Source of the DNA: Paramacrobiotus metropolitanus
Lineage: Eukaryota > Tardigrada > Eutardigrada > Parachela > Macrobiotidae
NCBI RefSeq assembly: GCF_019649055.1
Contig: NW_026570221.1
Location: 3,224,001-3,288,000 of the forward strand
Direction: 5' to 3'
DNA length: 64,000 nucleotides
Part shown: positions 11,386 through 23,848 of the stretch, piece by piece
Layout of the letters: the number at the start of each line of letters is the position of its first letter
Numbering within the stretch: position 1 is the stretch's first letter
Translations under genes and position numbers: made by a program
The notes under the pieces: model-generated
What the model was told of the DNA's origin: nothing
The model's input: the letters and a program-made list of their open reading frames with translations, nothing else
The model's database searches: none

Positions 11386-13183
11386 TCTGCGCTTTCTGGT
11401 GCGCTAACGTTGTACTAACGTTGTCTACTCAAATACAACTCGAAAAACAGTGAAGAAAAAAATCTTGAAAACGCTTGGGCGTGAATGCGCTTGATATGCA
11501 CTGCTCCAGTTTTTGGTTCAATATGGAAAAGCACGGTTGTCATCTTATTCCGACAGCTGTAGCGATTCAGCAACCGGCACTTAAAAATTACAATCAGTAT
11601 TCCTGTAATATGATTATGTAATAAGCTACGGACATAACGCGAAATCTGGAGTAAAGCAGTTTCTAGAGTGGCTGATACTAATAAAGGCCGAAATTCTGTG
11701 CGTGTTTACAGCTTTTTTTGCGCTTTTGGCCGAAAAACACTTGAAAGAACGCCCTATGCAGCACTTTGAGCATTTTAAGTGCCACGTATCCAAAAGCCAG
11801 TAGGCATTGGAATAACATAATTACTGTGCCTACTTCGGACTTACTAACACCAGGGGATGTTGCCGGAGCACCCACAATGTACACATAGCTTATATTCATA
11901 AAATTGTCAAGATTACCCTTGATTCAAAATTGTAATATTTAAAAAGTGTGCTTACAGCAACGCATTCAATGCACATAAATCACCGGTACTGTGTTTTGCG
12001 CCGAAGGGCAGAAGAACGCTTGCTTGGGCAACCGCGAGGGTCTTTTCATTGCATAGAGGGCGCTCCGTTTTCTTCATTTTATAGCAAACCAGATAATGCG
12101 TTTGTACGTTACCGGGGGGCCGACCAAATTCTCGGTATCCTGCACGAATACTACATCTCCGCTTAGGTAGATTACAAAGATTCAAAATTTTGATGTAGAG
12201 CAGAAAATGTTTGGAACAATACTTGGTTTCTGTAACATAAATAGTTATCGCTTGCATTGTAAATGATTCTGTTCCATATAAAAACGTACTATCACTACTT
12301 TGTATACATATGTACAGTGAGCGCGACGCATTCTGCGTGAAGTCTAGTTTCCAGGGAGAAGGCCGAAGCAATCTGGTCCTACTCGTGCAATATAACTTAT
12401 CTGCATGTTTGCTTTAATACTCTGGTCAACTGAACTATTGGTCTAGCATTCTGATTAAAACACAAGGATGTTATAAACTGTAAACACAGATATGTAAGTT
12501 ACGATTCTCATATATCTTTCAGTTTGAATTGCTAATATTATCCTGGATATTTAAAAGTTTATGGTTTCTGTCCACATCAAAGTGCTTCGCAGTCCACACG
12601 CGGAAAAATTATTGGTAATCCGTCTAAAACACGGAATTATGTCTGCATAACTTCGAGTACAATCATGCACTAACTTTTTGATTTTAATAACAGATATTTG
12701 AACTGCGAACCATTAAAAATAAAACAAAGATTTGCTTCTATGAACGCCTGCGGCTCAAAACGTCTGGTATTGCGGGAATTTACCAGATCAAAGCAAATTG
12801 AAGTGGGCATGATACCTGTAGTCATGTCAGATGTCAACGTGTGCACATTTCAAGTGCCACATTACACGAAACCTACCAAAATGCTAGAAAATTGACGCAG
12901 ATCTATGCAAATATTTCAAGAATTACTGAAATCGCACCCCTTGCTCCAGGTATGCAGTCCACGTCTACTTCTAATACAACACGAATTCCGGCGGTGATTG
13001 TTGTGATGAGAGCTGAGTCGGTATTTTGTCTGACAAGTTGAGTCTGGTATCATTATATTCAAACCAAAACGAACGAGACCATCTGTATAAACATAATAGT
13101 TAGTTTGACAGCAATTAGAATAAGCTTGTTACGTTGGGGAAGTCACAGCGTCGTTAATGGTTAAGCTAATTTTTAATCCAAGA
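11386..13183. other. Intergenic; conserved upstream blocks of two Cys-rich genes
   Basis: Two blocks related to the upstream regions of the Cys-rich family are visible. At about 11700-11850 (plus) is a degraded copy of the small membrane frame described at 38.3 kb, ending VPTSD. At about 12760-12820 is GAAGTGGGCATGATA, shared with the other members. The rest shows nothing I can support. Confidence 0.4.
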
Positions 13184-14713
13184 ATGTCAGTATTTCCAAC
13201 TGGTGTAGTTACCGTCGCTATCGCGCTAAGCGGTCTTTTGTTGCATAACCGGGCAGAGGGCTTTCTCAAACCTGGTGACCCTAATCCGCCGTTTGAATAC
13301 GCCTTTGAAGTAAGTGGCTATCGAAAGCCTGGGTCTATATTCGCTTTACTTCGAAGTACTGCATTTTGTTTACATTAACATTAATACGGCTGCTTACACT
13401 AGAGTTAACTGCACCAATATTTCATTAGATGATTATTGTGTTGTTTTGAATTAGTGACCATGACCAACCGTTTCTAGTCTCTAGCGGATTAGTTTCGCAT
13501 TTTTTTGTATAAATAATTTGCTTTAACCGCATCATCTCTTTCAGTGTATGGGTTCTTCCACTCCGGCAGAAGCAGCGTTTAATAGGATTAAGAACCGAAA
13601 TGATGCACACTGCACCGACGCGGACATCGCCCGAATCAACACTGGCGATCCATTGAGCGTTAAGCACCACTTTCACTACAAGGTACGTTCAGTTGTGGTT
13701 AAGCGACTTTTACAGAAATTTCTTACGAGCGGATTATATACTGCTGAAACCACAATACCTTTGCTCGAATGCTCGAATGCAGCTCTGTTTATTTCAGTGT
13801 AGCACGAGGTATACAGTCAGCGGACCGAGCAGTCTGAGCTGCGTACCTGATAGGGATTGCGTTGGCTGCATGGCCCCATACAGTGAAGCGATGTGCCAGT
13901 ACGATTCGTTCTCTTTGAGTCGCTTATGGGCGAATTGTACCACGCTTCGTGATGAAATTACCAGGATGGAGACGATCGAGACCGTAGATGATGCTGATCC
14001 AGAATTCGGTGAAGATCTGACGACGATCCCGATTCCAGTTACGACACTGCCCCCTGATTACATCCCGCAACCCGATTACGACCACAATCCTAAACCGCAC
14101 ATCTCAGGTAATACTGCATTTCCAGTCCACAAAAACATAATTACGCAATTTAAGGCAGTATTCCGTTCGCGCCGTATAGTGAGCAATGAGCATATCAAGT
14201 GGTTATGCGTTCATAAAAAAAGGAACGCTTTGATAATCGGTCATCGGTAGTAAAAAGACTGAAAATACGCATAGATGTCGGCTCCACTATCAATTTTAGT
14301 CAATTTATTTTAATTTTCCATGTCCCTTGACAGGTAAGCCATACTGTGACGACGGTAAACCGAGCATGGTCATCCATCCCTGCTTCGTGCCGCCACTCAT
14401 GGTGGTTGTCGACAAGAAGGATTGCCTCCAAAAGGTCACCTGTGGAACCCGTCCGGAAGAGAATGAGCCGTTTAAGGTAAATTTAAGGGCCCCTCCAGTT
14501 CGGGTTAATGTCGGTTCCTGGTCTGGGGAATACTACGACGCCTGGAGCGTCCTGCCTGCACATCCGAAGTATGTCTTGAACAAAGCGATCAATAAGCTGA
14601 CAAACTGCACCAGTGTCACCGGTTTTGACAATGATCAGTGCGGACGGTGTAAAGCCGAAAAGGAAGTAGCCAGACTGTACCGTGACGGATACACGGTGGT
14701 GTTAGCGTGGTGA
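13184..14713 (+). CDS. Secreted Cys-rich four-exon family, member 3 (complete)
   Basis: Four exons, 13184-13309, 13545-13682, 13798-14107 and 14334-14713, give 954 coding bases (317 residues). Introns have GT-AG ends and phases 0, 0, 1. Exon 1 is a signal peptide (TGVVTVAIALSGLLL) with a short acidic/Pro tail ending FEYAFE. Exons 2 and 3 each start with Cys at the splice site. Exon 3 carries CVGCMAPYSEAMCQY and a Pro/Thr-rich end. Exon 4 carries PYCDDGKPSMVIHPCF, a CLQKVTCGT motif and a C-terminal CGRCKAEKEVARLY. The in-frame ATG at 13157 is less likely because paralogs start at the M(S/A) equivalent to 13184. No known domain is recognised. The protein is probably extracellular and disulfide-bonded. 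Its 5' flank matches that of member 4, so the pair arose by tandem duplication. Confidence 0.8.
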
Positions 14714-16080
14714 AAGATTCAACAGCAGCTCGCAATGTAACTGAATCTGCCAGTTCCTTGAAAATTGCTTTTTATACGCTAAAACAGTTATCATGGCTCT
14801 ATGCAGCACGCTTTTTGTTTACACGCGGTCACCTATAGAGAATTACCTTTATACTGTGAGAACTAACCGCACTGTTAGAATACAGCTTTTTGTGTAGAAA
14901 AATTTATGGTGCTGTCAAGCTGTGGAATTACTAACACTGTATGAGAAATTCACATGGTGCGCATCCTTTCGTTGGCAAAAAAATTAACGCAACTCTGTCT
15001 GGCTGAAAAGTATTACACCGCTCAGTATCTTCCGTATTAATTATCTTGGAAAATTCTGTTTGTTGTTAGCACATTACACTGCTGCGTTTAAACAGAAGGC
15101 AGCAATATGCTTTGGTTGATAAAATCCAGTTTACACTTCAATTTAGCAACATTAAAAAAAATTGTTAAATAAAAAATTATAAAATAAAAACCCTGAAATG
15201 GAAGAAAACCTAATCTAAACTTGTACCAGTAAACTTGGAACCGAACTACAGTACATGTACTTCGATTGCAACTCTATTCAACAAGGATCAGTTGCTGGGT
15301 TAAACAAACACATTTCACGGATATACATTTGAGTCTAAAACATCAGCTGCAAGTTTCACAATCTTTTTATACGATGAGTTACTGGTTGCCAGCTCCAACA
15401 ACGAATGCTCTGCAGCCATCATTTTAGTAAAAGATTTTATTTTCCTTGCTAGATTATTATTTATGATTAGATCACTTATTTTACATATATGCGGTCGTTG
15501 GATAAAAGTGTTTGAAACTATTAGTTTTGAAGTTTTCGTGCTGGGAAAGTATCCGAGTACGTGGGTGATCGGTTGTTCATAACTTGTGTTCGTAGTGGAC
15601 CTCACTTTGTAGAAACAATCGGTTATTGAGAAAAGCCAAGTACGGAGCGGAAAAAATCTGTTATGAAGAAACTGTGACCCGACACTACCTGGCATTGCGG
15701 GAATTCAGCACGTTCAGGCAATGTAAAGTGGGCATGATTAGGCACTTTCAACTGTATTCATGCCTGGTGCCAACTTGTGCCTGTTTCAAGTGCTACCTCC
15801 GCGAAACCACCTTCAAGTCTGGAAAAATGTGAGCGAGATTCATAAAAATATTTTCAGCCACTTGAAACGCGCCCCTTGTTCCAGGTGAGTGCTACGTGAT
15901 CGCCTTGTCGAATAACTGGAATACTGATTGTGATTTCGTTGCTGAATCGGTATTATAGTTGACACGGTGATCCTTGTCCCATACATATTTAAGGCCCAGC
16001 ACAAAACGAAGCCGTTATCTTACTTGCCACGTCGCATTACGGTGATTTGTTTTCATCTTTTACAGCAAGTGTTATTAAAC
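14714..16080. other. Intergenic; upstream block of next Cys-rich gene
   Basis: The segment 15626-15900 matches 12700-12960 (shared CATTGCGGGAATT and AAGTGGGCATGAT). It is duplicated promoter-proximal sequence of members 3 and 4. Nothing else is supported. Confidence 0.45.
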
Positions 16081-18161
16081 ATGTCAGAACTTCCAGCTGG
16101 TGTGGCTGCCATCATTACCGCTCTCAGCAGCCTACTGTTACTTAATGGGCAAACGGTTGCGGATGAAATCAATGGTAATCATGACACGGTGTTCCAATAC
16201 GCGTTTGAAGTAAGTGAATATCAAATGACCATAAAATTCTCGGTTGATTTACTTACATAACTGTACCACATTCCCTTTTATACAGTGTGTAGGATCCTCC
16301 GTCACTCCGAGTGAGATGTATCAACAGGTGCAAGTGGCAGCGTGCTTCGTCTATCCACGGAGGTGTCCAGCGGGATATTGCAGCGAGGCAAATATCACTA
16401 AAGTCGAGGGTCCGATTAATGCCACGTACCAGTTTCATTACACGGTGGTCCAGTTATGTACCGTGGTTGAAGTATAAGAGGAATTGCGCATTTGGCGAAG
16501 CCACCCTGAGAGAGCACTCAATAATATGTAAATGGCTTTCGTCGTTTTTTTTTTAATTTCACTGAGTAAGTACAGTACCTAGTTCTCGTTAGGGTACCTA
16601 ATCTGTTTTCTTTGGCCCGCCGTTGTTTTAAGACACACTTCAGTGATTTATGGGAAAGGGCTCCGAAATAGTAATTAGAAGATCGTATGTTTAACCAAAG
16701 CAGTCGAGTTTCATGAAATGTTACAGGAAATTTTATTGGTAATATTTATTTGTTTGTGATTTGTAATTTATTTCATTATTTTAAAGATAACTTCATAGAG
16801 ACATGAACTGCGGTCTTTCTTTTAATTCAGTGCGAACGGACGTACACGAGAAGCTTACACCCGCCGCCTGAGCCGCGTTGCGTGCCGGATAATCGTTGCG
16901 TAGCCTGCTACAGCATGTACAGTGAATCTCTGTGCCAGTACCGGCTATTCACCATGAGTCGCTTCTGGAATACTTGTACCCCGCTTTATAATGAAATGAC
17001 CAAGTTGGAGAAGATTGACAGCTTAGAAGAATCTGAACAGGTTTACGAAATGATGGCCGACCCCGCTTATAGCAGCCTTCCTACTCCTCACATCTCAAGT
17101 ATTAACGTATATCCGTTCAAGAAACCTTTGTGCTGTTTGTAACAACAGTTTCCACAATTTATTACGTAAATGAAGCGCAGCCGAGTAATTTACTTTTATA
17201 TGTTTAAATTAAGCGTAAAAAAGAACCTGTAATTACCGGGCTATTTTTTACCTTTTTACTAGTTTGTTGGTCCGGCGGAGCGGAACGTTTCTTTAAATTC
17301 TCCTTTTTGTTGACAGCTAAACCGTATTGCGACAACGGCAAACCAAGCATGGTCATCCACCCATGTTTCGAGGCGCCGCTCATGGTGGTCATCGATAAGA
17401 TTTCCTGCGTCCAAAAGGTCACCTGTGGAACGCGTCGGGAACAGAATGTGCCGTTCGGTTTATGGTGGAGCGAGGAAGATTGGCGCCATATTGGCGACTG
17501 GTATGGGCCACTCCGCATCGTCTGGGACAGGCGGCACACCGACAACTCGCTGACGACTATCCTGCTGACCGACAACTTGCTGGCGACTTTCTGCTGACCG
17601 ACGAAATGTTGACCCGACAGTTGGTTGAAACGACAAATCGCTGAACGACATTTCGCTGAACGACTTTTTGTAAACACCGACAACTTGCTGCCGACAAATT
17701 GCTGAATTGAGAAACTCAAGAAACCTAAGAAACCTAAGAAACCTAAGAACCCTAAGAAAACTAAGAAATCTAAGAATAAACAGCAAAAAGTTAAGAAAAC
17801 TCAAAAACTAACGTCCCGAACTTGACAGCAAGTTGTCGGTCAGCAAAAATGTTTCAACAAAACGTCGGTCATCAACTTAGCCGAAACGCAAATTGTCGGT
17901 CAACAAGTTGTCGGTCAGCGAGTTGTGTAAGTCAGCAACATGTCGGTCAGCAAACGGTCGGTCAGCAAATTGTAGGTCGGCGAATTGACGTGCTACCGGG
18001 ACGGGCTGCCCGCGCGGCCGAAATTCTTCTTGAAGAAAGCGATGGAGAAGCTGGCTAACTGTACCAATGTCACCGTTGTTGACAAAGAACAGTGCGATCG
18101 ATGCAAAGCTGAGAAGGAAATTGCCAGACTGTACGAGGTCGGACACACTGCTAGGCTGTAG
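16081..18161 (+). pseudogene. Secreted Cys-rich four-exon family, member 4, split by a transposon in exon 4
   Basis: Exons 16081-16209, 16286-16444, 16831-17098 and 17317-18161 follow the family plan with phases 0, 0, 1. The signal peptide is AGVAAIITALSSLLLL; exons 2 and 3 start with Cys; exon 4 starts with KPYCDNGKPSMVIHPCF. A palindromic element of about 470 bp (17529-17997) lies in exon 4 between codons for VWD and GLPARPK and brings stop codons. The element plus its flanking repeat is 474 bp, a multiple of three, so the remaining end of exon 4 (18003-18161, with CDRCKAEKEIARLY) is open in the same frame. The gene was intact until this insertion. As it stands the protein would end inside the element. 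The exon 2 donor is a weak GTGGTC. Confidence 0.75.
17529..17997. mobile_element. Palindromic element with GTCGGTCAGCAA arms and a 9-bp tandem core
   Basis: The left arm repeats GACAACTTGCTGACCGAC-type words, the right arm their reverse complement (GTCGGTCAGCAAGTTG). The centre (about 17705-17770) is a tandem array of CCTAAGAAA. GGGAC flanks it on both sides (17524-17528, 17998-18002), and the 8-bp flanks agree at 6 of 8 positions. The same ends and core occur at 36163-36682. There is no coding capacity. Confidence 0.75.
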
Positions 18162-19274
18162 AATTGCGGAAATAGGCTCGCAGCTCGCCACGGGGCGGAT
18201 TCTGCCCAAGATAATTCGCCAACGCTCAGAAAATCGTTTTTTTCTGGTTTGTTTAATTCTTAAATCAATCATAACTGCTCTATGTGCTCGCTGCCAGTGC
18301 TTGGTTATGCAAATATTTTGGTATTGAATCTAATATTATTCACAATTACCATCGCCCAGTTTATGCATATCATGTTCCAGCGCAACGTTCTGCTTGGATT
18401 TTAGTGATTCAGCAATTCAATACGTCAGTGCAAAAGCAAATTCATAATTCGTGAAACCAATAATTAATAGTTATTTTTAACCAATATCTCTTAAATTGAA
18501 TTACGGTACCACGTGGTCCACGTCTTTGTGGCGCTAACTATCGGCAATTCGGCGAATATTTTCCTTGAAAACATTTGTGCGTACTGATGTTCATTAGCGC
18601 AATAAACCCTAAAACCCCAAAAACCAATTGGAACCGCGTACAAAAGTAATGAAAAGCGCCGGTAGACCTTTCAACAAATAAAAAGTCAGACCATGAAGAA
18701 CAGCAGAATATTAGGTTTATTTTTACGTGAGTATGTTATGCGAGAGGATGTAAGTTAGCTGCAGATGTTCTCGGGCATTGCGCTACTACTTACGTCTTGT
18801 ATGCTTACGAGTTGCGTTTACATCTAGATAGATGAGCTATTTTAGCAAGTGCCACATGCTTGAGGTTCTGCGTAACGTTAGTAGCGTACAAGTAAAAAAC
18901 GCCCTATGCGGAGTCTGGACTATCGGATTGCAGGATTCACGTTATGCACCAAGAAAGAAAAACAGCAAATTTAAACATGTTTATTCAGCAAGCTGTTTGC
19001 ATGGAGTAGACATAGGCTGCAGTCTACAGAATGAGAATCTGCATGCCAATCAAAGCTGCAAGCGTGAATGCATTCCAGATTTAAACTGATTACAGAGCAG
19101 CTCTCTAGAACAAATTCCTGGTAGTCGCGGCATAGAATCTAAACAATAATGGCTTAAAAATTTGAGACATTTTAAATTCTTTCTACTTTCGGCGAGCGCA
19201 CGCTATTGGTACACTGGCAGTTGCCTTTTTAATTGTTTCATATCAAAAGGACTCCTTGTCTGGTGAATTTTGAA
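18162..19274. other. Intergenic, no supported gene
   Basis: I see no splice-supported exon or clear repeat here. Confidence 0.3.
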
Positions 19275-19540
19275 ATGGAGAACGTCACAGGGTTTCTCTC
19301 CATCCTTTCCGAATATCAAACCGGTAACATTACTATGTATCACTCCATGCCGCAATTCCAGTGGCTTAATTGTACTACTCTCCAATATGCTGAATGGGCT
19401 GAGTATGATTTCCAATGCCGCTATAATTTTAATGTTCTTGATTCTTGCTGAACTGCGGACGACCTTTTCGGTGAACGTTATTTTTCTAGTTCTCTTCAAC
19501 ATCATCGCCGGTGGTGCCTCATTGGTGGAACTCAATATGC
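19275..19540 (+). pseudogene. GPCR fragment (TM1-TM2 region)
   Basis: It starts ATGGAGAACGTCAC like the GPCR at 20490 (ATGGAGAACCATAC). It then matches in a shifted frame over TM1 and TM2: SNAAIILMFLILAELRTTFSV against FNAAITIMFFILPELRTPFSV. Homology stops within TM2. It is a frameshifted, truncated third copy of the tandem GPCR family. Confidence 0.65.
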
Positions 19541-20489
19541 GCGCCGTATATTCCGCTAACTGTTCTAGACATTTTACCTGCTTTCTTTTCACATTTTCCT
19601 TGAGTAAGTGCTTTCCTTTCGAATTAAACAGATATGAACAGCATGGCATTTCCCCTCAATTTAACAAGCGAATCGTTTCCTTGGCTGTTTTCTAAGTTTT
19701 ATTTGCTACCGTTCTACATGCCGGTTGCCAGTAACGTCAAATTCTATCTACCGTATAAAGGCCCCATTTCACTACATATACGCTTGTAACTTTTCCTGTA
19801 ATTGCATGCTGAGCGCTTGCTGTGGTCCTGCATAAATTAATGATAAATCGAATAGTTTTCAAGAAATACATATCCGTAGATATATACATGTATCTGTACC
19901 TTCTTACAGTTTACAGTTTACGGCCATATTAGTAACATGGTTAGAAATCAGAAAGGCACAGAAGGATACCAACAACGCTGACCTAATAAAGCTTCTAAAA
20001 TTGTATAATTATGAAGCCGACTGCATCTTTGTCTTGTTACGTTCCTAACACCCGAAGAGAAATACTTTTGACAGTTTAATTATTCGCACACCGGATAAAG
20101 CGCTTTGTTGTCTTATGATCATTTTATCGTTGTACTGTCGCAAGAAAAGATCGCATAGCGATGACGATATCGGTAACCGACATTTAGAAAAAAGCTTCCA
20201 AGCGCACGGAGCTGAACGTTTTCATAGTACAGCCTTTTTGTCAGGAGCCAAGTTATGTACCCGTATTACAGGATGCACGTCACTCAATGAAAAACATGAC
20301 GGTTGTTTGAACGCGTTGTTAGCACATCCAAGTGTTTGCTTGCTCGGAACAGCATTTGCGCATCAAAGGAGCACAGATACAGAGACATATCAGGTTAATC
20401 GCAGCACAGTTTCGTGGAACCGGTTCAAATCGAACATCGCAGTAAAGCTGCTTTCTCTCTAAAGGAGATTTTGTTGGTATAATTTAAAA

Positions 20490-22237
20490 ATGGAGAACCA
20501 TACACTGTGGTTCTTGAATCATTCCAATGACAGCAAAACCAACGTCTCTCTCATCGCTGCTCCGTCCACTAATGTAATGTTACTGACAACCGACGTTCTG
20601 ACTGCACTGGGCATTATTTTCAACGCTGCTATAACCATAATGTTTTTTATATTGCCTGAACTGCGGACGCCCTTTTCGGTGTACATGATATTCCTGTTTC
20701 TTTCCAACATTATCCTCGATGCTGCCATAATTGTGGAGATCATCCTGCCTGACGTTATATTATTGCCTGTATCTGTGGGGAGTCTGCTTTACTGTTTCTT
20801 CTCAGATTGGATCGGATCGGTTATGCAAAGTCTTCCCATGCAACTGCATTTCGTTATTGCTTTAAACCGCTTATGGGCGCTGGGATTTCCCATGTCTTAT
20901 GCTCGTCTACACACGAAAAGTATAGCCTGGATATGCTGCTTGGCGGCTGTGGGTTGCGCACACGTCGTAACTCTCCCGTTAATCCTTTTGGATGCGCTTG
21001 TCTACGCACCACAAGAGCAATTGTGCGTGAGGGCAATTACGAGGGCGCCATTACGTTACTATGCGCAAACGCTGCAGATACTTACTATTAACGTGCCTGT
21101 GGTGAGCATCATTGTGTTATATCCGATCGTATTCGTACTGTATCTGCGCAACCATAAAAGAAAACGCAGAATTAGGGAAGAAGTGAATCTAGAGTTGAGA
21201 GTTCAGCCTCAGAACCAGTCGAGCAGCCGTGATATCGCATTTATAAGCCAAAAAAGTGCTACTTCACACGTCCCCGATGTGCTACATGAAAAGGTAGGGA
21301 AGGTAACCTTTCCAGAGATAAGATATATTAAGTGTCAGTCAGAATTTGACAGGACTTGTAACGACTTAACAAGCTCTAACGGCATGAACAGGTGAAATAC
21401 TGGAAACGTTGTTTAGCTGAAAAATAAGAGGTACTCAGCATGATGTTCCTCGCTGTTTAACGCAAGTGCTCCGGTATTCATCACTACATTCGCTTGCATG
21501 TGCAGAAACGCTCGCATTCGCGCACTGACATTTTTGTCCATTGTTTTGTGCCCATGTGTACTAATCTTCTGGCTACAGCAAACCATAAGTAACATGCAAA
21601 AAGTTTTTCTGAATACGCGAAAGGAGAATTTTCCGCATGTAACACGAATTCAGTTCTTTGTGCTGGCACACTTCTCTCAGCCAACTATTTGAACGTAATT
21701 ACCGATAATAGTGTACTTTCACGCGACGATTTTGCGCGAACTTTCATATCAAGCACTGCCGTGTGGACTGTGAGGCAGCCGGCAGCGCTGATGAGCTGCA
21801 TGCGCTGCGGTCTGCAAAACTTAATGGAAATTCCTTTTTGATGCACCATTTTCTCGAGTATAGTATTCAGTACTATCGGTACAGACAAGCGTTAGCAAAA
21901 ACTTTGAAGATTCGCTTTCCATGGATGTTTTTTATTGCAGGCGCGCCAGCGAAATCCCTCTACGAAATCCAAGGGGCGCATTCGACCATTCGCCTTGTAC
22001 ACGCTGCTGACTCTTTCGACAATCATCTGTTGGTTCCCTGGCCTTGTAGCGTGGAATTTAGCTTACTTTGGCCGGCCAGGAAGCGCATGGAACACCATTG
22101 ACCCGTTGGCCGCAGACATGCTAATGCTACTGCAACCTGTTGTGGATCCAGTGCTATTCGCATTCAGCATCCAACCGGTTCGGAATGCTTGTGCTGGTGG
22201 ACTGATGAAACTGACCCGGCAGTGTAAACCTAAGTAA
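20490..22237 (+). CDS. Class A (rhodopsin-like) G protein-coupled receptor
   Basis: Two exons, 20490-21293 and 21941-22237, joined in phase 0 across a 647-bp intron, encode about 366 residues. Seven membrane segments can be followed. The N-terminus has several Asn-X-Ser/Thr sites. TM1 has the conserved Asn (GIIFNAAI). TM3 follows a Cys (LLYCFFSDW) that can pair with a Cys in loop 2 (EQLCVRA). NRLWA stands in place of DRY. TM4 has its Trp, TM5 its Pro and Tyr, and a long basic loop 3 contains the intron. TM6 has CWFPG and TM7 has DPVLFAF in place of NPxxY. The ligand is unknown; the changed DRY and NPxxY motifs suggest a lineage-specific chemosensory or orphan receptor. The 5' flank (about 20240-20460) is shared with the copy at 23.8 kb. 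Confidence 0.85.
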
Positions 22238-23848
22238 TTCCGAAAGACGTTTTTTAGCCCGTGCGGCCTGTTGCTGATTAATTTTATTTTACCGTACTGG
22301 AGTCGAACAGGGTTTATGGTACCAATGAAAACATGAATGAACAGTAACAAGCGTAATAATGTACTGTAATGTATGTTTATTGTCTTATGTGTGTTACATG
22401 CCACTTTTCGTCTTATACATGTGCGCCAATGTTCCGCTGGTAGTCCCGTCACTCTCTGTTTTACGGACAGATAACCTTTGAAGCGTCGAAAGTAGTTTCC
22501 GGTAAGCCATATTTCGACACAGACGAGAAGGAAAGGACGAGTATTTTCTCGACCCTGTAAATCATAAGCTGTTAAATCATAGTTGCAATGACGAACCTGC
22601 ATCGCAAGCCAACCTGCACAGCTTGAAAGCCCATCAAAATACTGAACAAGCTATTCAAGCTTCGATGCTCACTTTGGCTTTTTGGCCGCCCTTTTTACCA
22701 ACCGGTCATCTCTAATATGAAACTGATCTCTAATTATTTCGAATGCGACAGTTCATCGTATACGAGCTCGGCGTGATAATTACTTTCGTCACCTACAGGA
22801 CAACGATCTGTAGATCTCTACTCTGACCTAACTAAAGATAACTGTTCCAAAAATTACACAGATTCGGGCTTTCTTTTTATTGTTACCCGTATCTTTACAC
22901 GGCTACATCTATGACCTTTACGTTATCCCGTAACAACGATGTTTGGTCGTTTAATACCGTAAGCTGTATTCTGCACAGATCGTAAAGTCAGAATGATTCC
23001 ATCATTTCCGCCAGAAGCACACTACCACAAAATGAGACCGTCTAGCCACATGCCAATGCATTCAGTTCACAACATTTCCAAGGACATTCTTTTCCGTTAT
23101 CACACTTTCCAACATACCACCCAAGACTATCGATACACTTCCCATGACAAATGAAAGTTAGTTATGCAATAGCATGAACAACAGGTGCACGCGCCGGTCA
23201 TGCGCATCCACGCATCCACACGCGACTGGCAGCGCGTTGTTAGTATTAGCGGTTCCCCTTGGGACGCGTTATCAGCGTTATGCGGCTAGCATTATAGCCT
23301 AGAAATGGCGTTTTTGTTATTGGAACCAATAACGCACTTTCAATCCGAAGCGTTAACCCAGAAACAGCTATTTAAACAGTGCATTCAAACGATGGCACAT
23401 TTGCAGTGATTTTCTTCATTTCCGTTCCTACCACCACAAGACTTTTTATAGTTGTATTTTGTTCGCCACGAGCGATGAAATTTTATTGTTCTTTGTTTCC
23501 TCTATTTCATTCACCGTAACTGCCGCGTTTACGGATCGGATTGCAAGGGCGATATCAATTACGAATATTTAGAATAACTCTCTCGAGTGCAAACAGCGCA
23601 ACCTATTTCATCTTACAGTCGTATTCTCTGTGAGGTTTAAAGAGACCGGGTTACAGGATGGACGTCACTCACTTAAAAACATGACGGGACTACTGAACTT
23701 GCTGTTTGTACACCAAACCGATCAAAGTGTTTGCCTCAAAGATACACAAAAATATTAGATTAGTCGTATCGGATCATTTGGAGCCGGTTCCAGTCGAACT
23801 CGACAATAAAGCTGAATTGTCTCTAGTTTTTGTTTGAATCATTTGAAA
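22238..23848. other. Spacer between two tandem GPCRs
   Basis: The segment 23620-23830 matches 20240-20480 (shared GGACGTCACTCA and CAAAGTGTTTGC words), so the promoter-proximal DNA was duplicated together with the receptor. The remainder shows no gene. Confidence 0.45.

Noticed and set aside
17204-18272. Several minus-strand frames of 110-170 codons
   Set aside because: They run through the palindromic insertion and antisense to exon 4 of the Cys-rich gene; sequences are repeats of LSF/RQQVVG type.
20807-21091. Plus-strand frame overlapping GPCR exon 1
   Set aside because: Shifted reading of the receptor; a similar shadow appears at the sister copy because the DNA is duplicated.
22063-22602. 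Minus-strand 179-codon frame
   Set aside because: Overlaps GPCR exon 2 antisense and continues into 3' flank; no conservation in the sister locus.
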